This document shows positions 57,538-64,000 of a stretch of DNA of 64,000 nucleotides, piece by piece. The notes below the pieces were generated by a model, which was not told where the DNA came from, made no database searches, and saw only the letters and a list, made by a program, of their open reading frames with translations. How positions within the stretch are numbered: position 1 is the first letter of the stretch; the number at the start of each line of letters is the position of its first letter. Source of the stretch: Podocnemis expansa (taxonomy: Eukaryota; Chordata; Testudines; Podocnemididae); assembly GCA_007922195.1 (NCBI GenBank), contig ML681996.1, positions 20,674,938 through 20,738,937 of the forward strand, read 5' to 3'. The position numbers and the translations under genes were made by a program.

Positions 57538-60240
57538 GTGAAAACTTAATGAAGAACAATTTGAAGGAACAGCTGTTATCACTTTCCTAAAATTTCCTCT
57601 TCTATTTTTTTTTTCTTAATTTTGGTGAGAAAAAACCTAGGATAGTTGGGAAATGAAATATATAGTGGAATTATACTACTGTAAACAAGGAACACCGCAA
57701 TTCAGTAGCATCTATTCTGTTACATAAAATGTATTGATAGATTTTTTTTCTTTGTCCATTAGACAAATCTTTAAAATCCATACACCCTCCTTCAACACTC
57801 CTACACTTTCATAAATGGAAACTTAAAAAAGAAATCCATATGTAAATAATTAAAATTGGAGCTTTATGGCAGTGGTAGAACTTAGCAACAAAAAATGTCA
57901 CCAGATTAGTTCAGTAAAAATAAATAAATGCAACTGAAGATGAAATGCTAGATCCTTATGGAATATACAAACTTTTCTTATTTATGTATGCATAACACTA
58001 AAACATCAATTAGGACTGGTCCCATTTGGCTAAGTGTTATATAAACACATGGAAAAATAGTCTCTGCCCTGAAGAATTTACAATAAAAAAAGTGTTTAGT
58101 GACTAATTCAGCTTTAGACTGGAAAGTGAAAATTTTCCCTTCAGACACTAGAACAGATCTTTTCACTGAAGAACATTATATAGAGGACACTCATGATCTA
58201 GAGCTGACCCATACAGAGACTTCTACTGGCTTATTATAAGGTACATTGACAGTGGATCAATTGAGGAGCTGAAGCCAGCCTCTGATCTCAATTCCATGAG
58301 TATAAAAAACTGGCACAACTCCATTACTTTACTGAAGTTACTCTTTAGTTAAGATGGCCTAACAGAGATCAGAATTAGGCTTTTGCAGTTCACAAGTTCA
58401 TAATTTAAACTAGCACATTGCTGATGGCAGGATGTTTCCAATGAGGAGACATTGAAATGAAACTTGATTTCTGTCTTTATTCAACAGATTCTGGATTGAT
58501 GTCCTTTGGGGATTGGGCAAGATTTGCTTATTTTTCCAGGATTTGGAGGGAGCATAGAAGAGGTAGAATAAGGGTATAATTCAGATGGTGATGAAGGGAA
58601 GGATAATAGGGAGTGTCTTATTTTAATGAGTTTAGAGGTCTTTTTGTCCTCAGGAAATTTTGTATGTGTATAATTAATTGTTCTGCATCTAAAGTTCAGG
58701 ATCAGGCTTCAAAGTATAACATAAAATAAATACATAATTTCAATAGGTCACAAGATGGACACTAATTAGGCTGGCTTGGTTTTGCACATTGTATAAGACT
58801 TAGATAAACTGCACTCTTTTCAGTATCAGGCAAAATTAACAGCACAAGTTTTAGACATATAAATATACATTATTTGGAATAACTAACTACTTTGGGATAT
58901 TTAATTTGTTAGCGCTTGATCAGCTAATCCTTCAAGGACCTTAGTTGGTGTCTGGAAAAAATCCCCTCAGTCTGCAGTGCCATGATGACGCTTATTCTAA
59001 TGAAAAATTATTTCCATCAGCTTTGTTATGCACAATTATGCATGTTACAGTATCAGATGATCCAAGATATTTGGCACATTAGAACCGGAGGACCTTCAGA
59101 ATTACTTGAGGCTAATTCTTATGTGCCCTTTTTTACATTCTTTATAATAAGAAAACAGCAGAATGAACACTGAAAAGAAAAAAAAAAGCAGAAAACTTGT
59201 AGCATTACAATTTACATACAAAACCAACCCTCCTTTAATGTATTAAAAGAGACACTGTTCTGTAATTTTGGGGTATAGTTTTAGCCTTATGTACTTTTGA
59301 AAAATAAAACAAAACAGAAAAGTACGACTATTTTACAAATTTGGCATCTTGACCAGAACAATAGAAAATTCAATGGATTCATTCTGTAGTGGTACATGCA
59401 AAGCTTTTTATTGTTAGTTTGTTCACTTTTGCTTGCAAAGTTTAATCTCACACAGCTAGATTTTTTTTTTGGCACAATTTTTCTCCTGCAAATGTTATAG
59501 TGATCACTCTAACCTAGTGCCTCTTTTGTAGCTAGTTTGTGAACCAACTCCTAACTGATATTTAGGAAGGACTGTTAAGGGAGGCTTCTCTTTTTATGTT
59601 TTCCAGAACAAGTTCTTTCAAACCACAGACTTTAATGTACTGACAAATAGTTTCTCTAAACCTTGCCCCAATGTGATATTTGACCAATTTATATGAAAGT
59701 AATTGAATTTTTAGTATTATGCTTTTGTTAGATGCATAGCTGTTAGTAGTGTGCACTTAATATTCTTTTGCTCATCTTGCAGCATAACCCAATGGTTATG
59801 TTAGTATGTCTATTATTTGTGATTTGTATGTATGATCCTGTCCTCAGAAAGTTTACCTTATTAGACTCTGAGGTATTTTTCAGATATAGTGTTAATCCCC
59901 AGTGTATCCTTCCTGCATAGTTTATACACAGGCAATACAATATCCCATTGATTTATGTCATTCCAGCATGTTTCAAAAATGTCTTTTATGTCAAGGTTCT
60001 TTGAAAGACGGGATTTTTACTTCTACTTTTACTTTCAAGCCTCTCATGTTGGCATACTGGCATTTTAGTTTTAGTTTGAATTAATTGAACCATGCTTAGT
60101 AGCTCAGCCCTTTTGGGAGATCAAGGGCTACACATTCTTATTAGAACATTAACATTAAGATTGCTCTGAGGTAAAGCTGCACATTGCTGCATATGGGATA
60201 TAAACAAACTCAGGTAGGGCAATAAATACTCTTGATTTTA
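57538..60240. other. Mostly unique sequence
   Basis: 'gtctctgccctgaagaattt' followed by 'acaataaa' (about 58060) and 'gatcctgtcctcagaaagtt' (about 59833) resemble a phrase found in old vertebrate repeats. No gene recognised. Confidence 0.35.
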
Positions 60241-60248
60241 TTTTTCAG

Positions 60249-60326
60249 ACGTTGCTGAACTATTGGAGCAAAGCCAGGTGAAGAAGAGTACAAAAAAAAA
60301 AGGCAAGGATGAAAGCAAAAAATTTA
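60249..60326 (+). other. Weak candidate coding exon
   Basis: A good splice-acceptor-like tract 'ttgattttatttttcag' ends at 60248. The following open frame reads VAELLEQSQVKKSTKKKG, then KDESKKF. A donor-like CAG|GTGAAG occurs at 60275-60283, giving a 29-bp exon, or a weak one lies at about 60327. I do not recognise the protein. Lys-rich text can come from A-rich noncoding DNA. Confidence 0.25.
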
Positions 60327-60544
60327 GGTCTTACATTTTTATTTATATTTTGGTTGTACTTCTGTATGTTAACTTGAAAGACAGATGTTGTTTTAAAAAT
60401 GAGTTCTGATTATATGTAACTGAATCAGTGACATAACAAAGTTTAAAAGCAGGATTCATCCCTTTGTAGAAAACTGTTTGATTTTAGTTATATTATTAGT
60501 GTAACCTCCTTTCTTGGTTACAATAAAATTTAAACTCAGTGCAG

Positions 60545-60624
60545 GCAAAATTCTCACTCTGAGCAAACTGAGCTCTTGAAGTCAATGTTATTCCTTTAAC
60601 TTACATCACCTGTGAATTTGGCCT
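60545..60624. repeat. Ancient amniote hairpin repeat relic
   Basis: 'aaaattctcactctgagc', 'cttgaagtcaatgttattcc', 'ttacatcacctgtgaatttg' follow the order of an old hairpin repeat in which a 'cattgacttcaatgg' centre is flanked by inverted arms. It is strongly decayed. Confidence 0.4.
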
Positions 60625-60630
60625 AACATG

Positions 60631-62287
60631 ACTTTAATGTACATGAATTGCAATAATAAACTTTTTTTTTAAATTTATATTTCTGGTCTACATTTTCAAA
60701 AGTGAGTGGTGATTCTTTTTTGTCTGCCCAAGTTTAGACACCTTAAAAGAGTCTGATATTTATCAGTGACTTCAACAGCAATTTTGAACATTTTTCAAAA
60801 CGTTTCCTCTAATATTTATACTTTATTTTTCAAAACAATAAACATTATTGAACATAACAAAAACAATTTTATATTAGGATTTCACTTAAATAGTTTTCTC
60901 TGCTTGCTTTAATTTTCTTGTATGTTATGTATTCTATGGACACTTAACTGGAGTTAAATATTTACAGTTTTCTTTTTTATTGTCTGGAAGAACATGGGAA
61001 TGACATTTTTAAAAAAAGGCAGATGTTTCCATTAATCTATTATGCTAAAAGTTTTTTTTTTAATTTTACTGTTAAAAGCATATTCAAATCTTAATCTGCT
61101 AGGTGTTTCATTACTTAGAACTGCTTATGGAAAACAACGAATAATGACTAATCAAGCTGTCATATTTATTAAATGTTTGACAATGGTTGCTGGATGTCTA
61201 CATTTTAATTAACTGCAAATGTTTCAAAAGCTGCACCATATTTTATTTCTACTCAAAAGCTATCCTTTTGTGATAGAGTAAAAGTGTGTTTGTTATATCT
61301 CGTTGAGAGATACAGTAGTCAAGCTGTGTAGAGGTGACATGAATTTTTCACTCCTGCTGACAAGCACATTGGCTTCTGTATAATTCTTTAAATTGATTCA
61401 ATCAAACTCATGCTGTTTATGCTTTTAATTGATTGAATTAAACTATCATTTTCAACATTTAATCATTCCATTAGAGAGGGTTCTGTTTGCTCATTCTGTA
61501 TCCAATCCAGCACAGAATAATCATGGATTTTGGAGTTACACAGGCCTCAGAAGGGTGAAGTCCTTGATCTCTCAGCAAATTGACCAATTTAGCAGACACT
61601 GTACTCATAGAGATGCCAAGCCCCTCTCATCTGCCTGCATCATATCTCCTGCATAAAGTATTTCTGATTTTAAATGTTCTGCACAAGCATGTGCATGGGA
61701 AAAAAATAGGGGTACAAGTTTAACTATGAAGGACTGTGGTAGTTGTCCTGTTTGGAAAAGGGACGAGATGCACACGTGACTCAGTCTATGGCCCTGGTAT
61801 GGTTTGAAAACAAAATTATTTGAGACCCTAAAGATTTCTAAAGGAGATAGGTTATCTAAGGTCCCATTTCTTCTGAGTAGTTCTGTGGTTGACATCCAGA
61901 ATAGAGATGTCCATGAAGAAAGCACAGCATCTGCAGGCTGTGTCACCTTCACATTATTTTCTCAGCTGACTGACATTTCTTCAACCAGGGAACCATACAC
62001 ATTTGTGTCTTCACATTAGCGGTTCTCTGAGCATGCTCACAAGCACTTACCACAGACTCATAGCTACAGTTGCAGTTGTAGATTTTTTTTTCTTGAAAAG
62101 CTACTGACACAGAATGTCTTGTGGAATGTCCACTCAGAAACCATAGAATATGGGAGGGATGAGGTGGCGTCGGGTGGGTGAGGAAATGGATGCTCTCAGG
62201 TAGAACTGGGAATCAAACTTTTATAATTCCAGACTCTGGGAGGTCCACAAAGCTTTTATGGGCCTATTTTCTAGCCTGTATGATATC
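60631..62287. other. No gene recognised
   Basis: AT-rich, apparently unique DNA. An open minus-strand frame (61605-61952) shows no recognisable domain. Confidence 0.4.
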
Positions 62288-62425
62288 AATACATGTTAGT
62301 CTAGTTCAGCAAAACAAGCAAGGAGTCCTGTGGCACTTAAAGACTAACAAATTTATTTATCTCATGAGCTCTCATGGGAAAAAAAAATCCCACTTTGTCA
62401 GATGCTATGAAGATGCTTCAGGACT
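62288..62425 (-). repeat. PLE 3' tail, minus strand
   Basis: 'acatgttagtctagttcagc', 'gtggcacttaaagactaaca' and 'tcccactttgtcagatgc' follow the PLE tail order. Short, 5'-truncated copy. Confidence 0.7.
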
Positions 62426-62689
62426 TCTTGCTTGTTTTAATATATTAGTTCCTTCATTCGTGTACACTACTGGTAGTAGAAACATCCTTCTTACTTGTCA
62501 CAGTAAATTGCTTTCTCTTTCTATAATTCAGCATTATATGATGATAGCAGCTTTAGGAGTAGGGATTTCTATATGGAGAATCACATACACAAAATCAGTC
62601 ACTACATATGAGGTTGTAAAAAGAATGTTATTGTGATGTGGTATTCACCACAAGACCTGAGAGGCTTAATGATAGGCCAGAAGTTGCCC

Positions 62690-64000
62690 ACATAACCTTA
62701 CATGTTGCTCTTGTGATGAATGGAGTCCATTAGAATACTGGAGGAGAATAAGAGCATGAGAATTGACCCCAATAAAAGGGGTTAATGAGAATAATTTGGT
62801 CAAAGGAAGGGGGAAAAGGGAATTTCCATGTGCAGAAGCCTTTTTTTGTAAAAGGCAGGCACACTCATGCAAGCTGGAATCCCAAGTTTCCACTCCAGTT
62901 TAAAGGAAAGACACATAACTGAAAGGGATCAAGGCACTAGTTTTGCAAGTCTTAAAGAACCAACTAATAGTGGAAAGAGGAGCTGTATCTGCAGTGAGAT
63001 TTGGTAAAGCTAGCCAAACAGCAGCCACAGAGAACAGAATCCTGAAAACAGACATTAGCAGTAGCTGCAGAGACTAGTGCCAGAAAGCCAGAGGCCTGGC
63101 CAAGGGAGTGTTCTGTCTGGACAGACGGGGGACATGAAACCATAGTAGTTTCATCTCCTTATGAGTGAGAAGAACTCTTATCCTGAAAGTAGGAATACAC
63201 AAAACCCCAAATGCTGGGTGGACAGGAAAGGATGGTGCCTCTTTCCTGTGGGAAACTGGGACATGTGAGGAGGTACTGTCCTCACAAGGGGAAGGGCAGG
63301 AAAAGGGCAGGGTCCCAAGTAAGGAACTAAATGCAGACTTTATGGCCCACAGCATGGGCAGAGTAATAGTAATAAAGAATGTTGATGAGGCTGTGCTGAT
63401 GGAAGCTAAGGAGGAACTAGAAGGAATTAAAGCTCACACAAAGATAAGCCTGAAGGATTCAATGATAAATACCTAGGTTTACTAGTCTACAATGAGAACT
63501 CAGACCTCAAGGTAAAGGGTGCTGGTGGACTACATGGAACAAGTAAAAGGGCTACTGAACAAGTTATTAGCTGCAAAGCAGTCTTGCAAGTAGCTGCATA
63601 GGATCATGAATTTCAAAGGGAGTAGTACCAGTACATATTGTAAGAAAAGGGCAAAATGCTTCTCTTAGTGAGTGATCCAGAGAAGGCATGAGACGAACTG
63701 TGGGCTCTATTCCAGCTGTACTAGAGCAGAAGGTTTCTGCAATGACAGGAGTTACAGTCTTGAAGAGGTGGGCATTTGATGGTATGTTCACTTCTGAACA
63801 ATCCTTAAGTGCTTAATATGGACTAGAAGTGGTCAGTTAATCTTAGATACTTCACCTGTAGGGAGTGGCGACCTTTCCATTGATAAGTTGATTAACATCC
63901 ACCCAAGAAGGGTTATGAGTCTGGAAAATAGTTTTAAATTTACAATAAACAGCTTCCGGGTCATCCTGGAGTTTAGCAGTACTCTGCTGCCACATAACCA
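62690..64000 (+). repeat. Degenerate retroelement-like region with a zinc-knuckle remnant
   Basis: Around 63231-63283 the plus strand reads LSCGKLGHVRRYCPHK, which fits a Gag CCHC zinc knuckle (CxxCx4Hx4C). The first Cys is out of frame by about two bases ('tggtgcctcttt' just upstream). At the right edge the minus strand gives QDDPEAVYCKFKTIF, weakly Gag-like but in the opposite orientation. No pol motifs are visible. LTR retroelement origin is an inference and the boundaries are arbitrary. Confidence 0.3.

Overview
The window looks like vertebrate, sauropsid intergenic or intronic DNA, most likely from a turtle. This is inferred from the repeat set: many CR1 LINE copies, Penelope-like elements (PLEs) whose 3' tails contain the 'cttcatcagatg' and 'gttagtctttaagtgccac' blocks, Harbinger-type elements with a GGCTATGTCTACAC terminus, and MIR-like SINEs. 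A softshell or pig-nosed turtle is possible but not proven. I found no intact host protein gene, rRNA, tRNA gene or CRISPR. Every long reading frame that I can recognise belongs to a transposable element. There is a 10-N assembly gap at 47440-47449.

Layout. 1-4.9 kb: a 3.6-kb autonomous-type PIF/Harbinger transposon (broken nuclease gene on +, broken MYB-like gene on -) inserted into a minus-strand PLE. 5-13.6 kb: PLE tails, Harbinger-type MITEs, two LTR-like pieces, a large hairpin, MIR-like relics and a tRNA/CR1 SINE. 13.6-17 kb: mostly unique AT-rich DNA. 17-22.6 kb: a decayed non-CR1 LINE, then an old minus-strand CR1 carrying a hAT MITE, a CA repeat and a plus-strand CR1 3' end, then a second minus-strand CR1. 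22.7-27.1 kb: three Harbinger-type MITE loci, one with a MITE nested in it, and a PLE fold-back. 27-46.6 kb: mostly unique sequence with LTRs, MITEs, an old CR1 and a MIR-like relic. 46.6-51.9 kb: the remains of a near full-length CR1 whose ORF1 is split by a solo LTR and whose ORF2 is interrupted by two opposed PLE pieces. 52-64 kb: one LTR, two MITEs, a weak candidate exon and a degenerate retroelement at the right edge.

How the parts relate. The 78-3673 Harbinger has the same ends and subterminal blocks as the MITE at 22715-23222, so it is a plausible past source of enzyme for such MITEs. Other MITEs keep the same single-copy core but have a different short palindromic word around it. Insertions give relative ages: Harbinger after PLE, MITE after MITE, MITE after old CR1, and solo LTR after CR1. 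Removing the LTR plus one target copy restores the CR1 ORF1 frame exactly.
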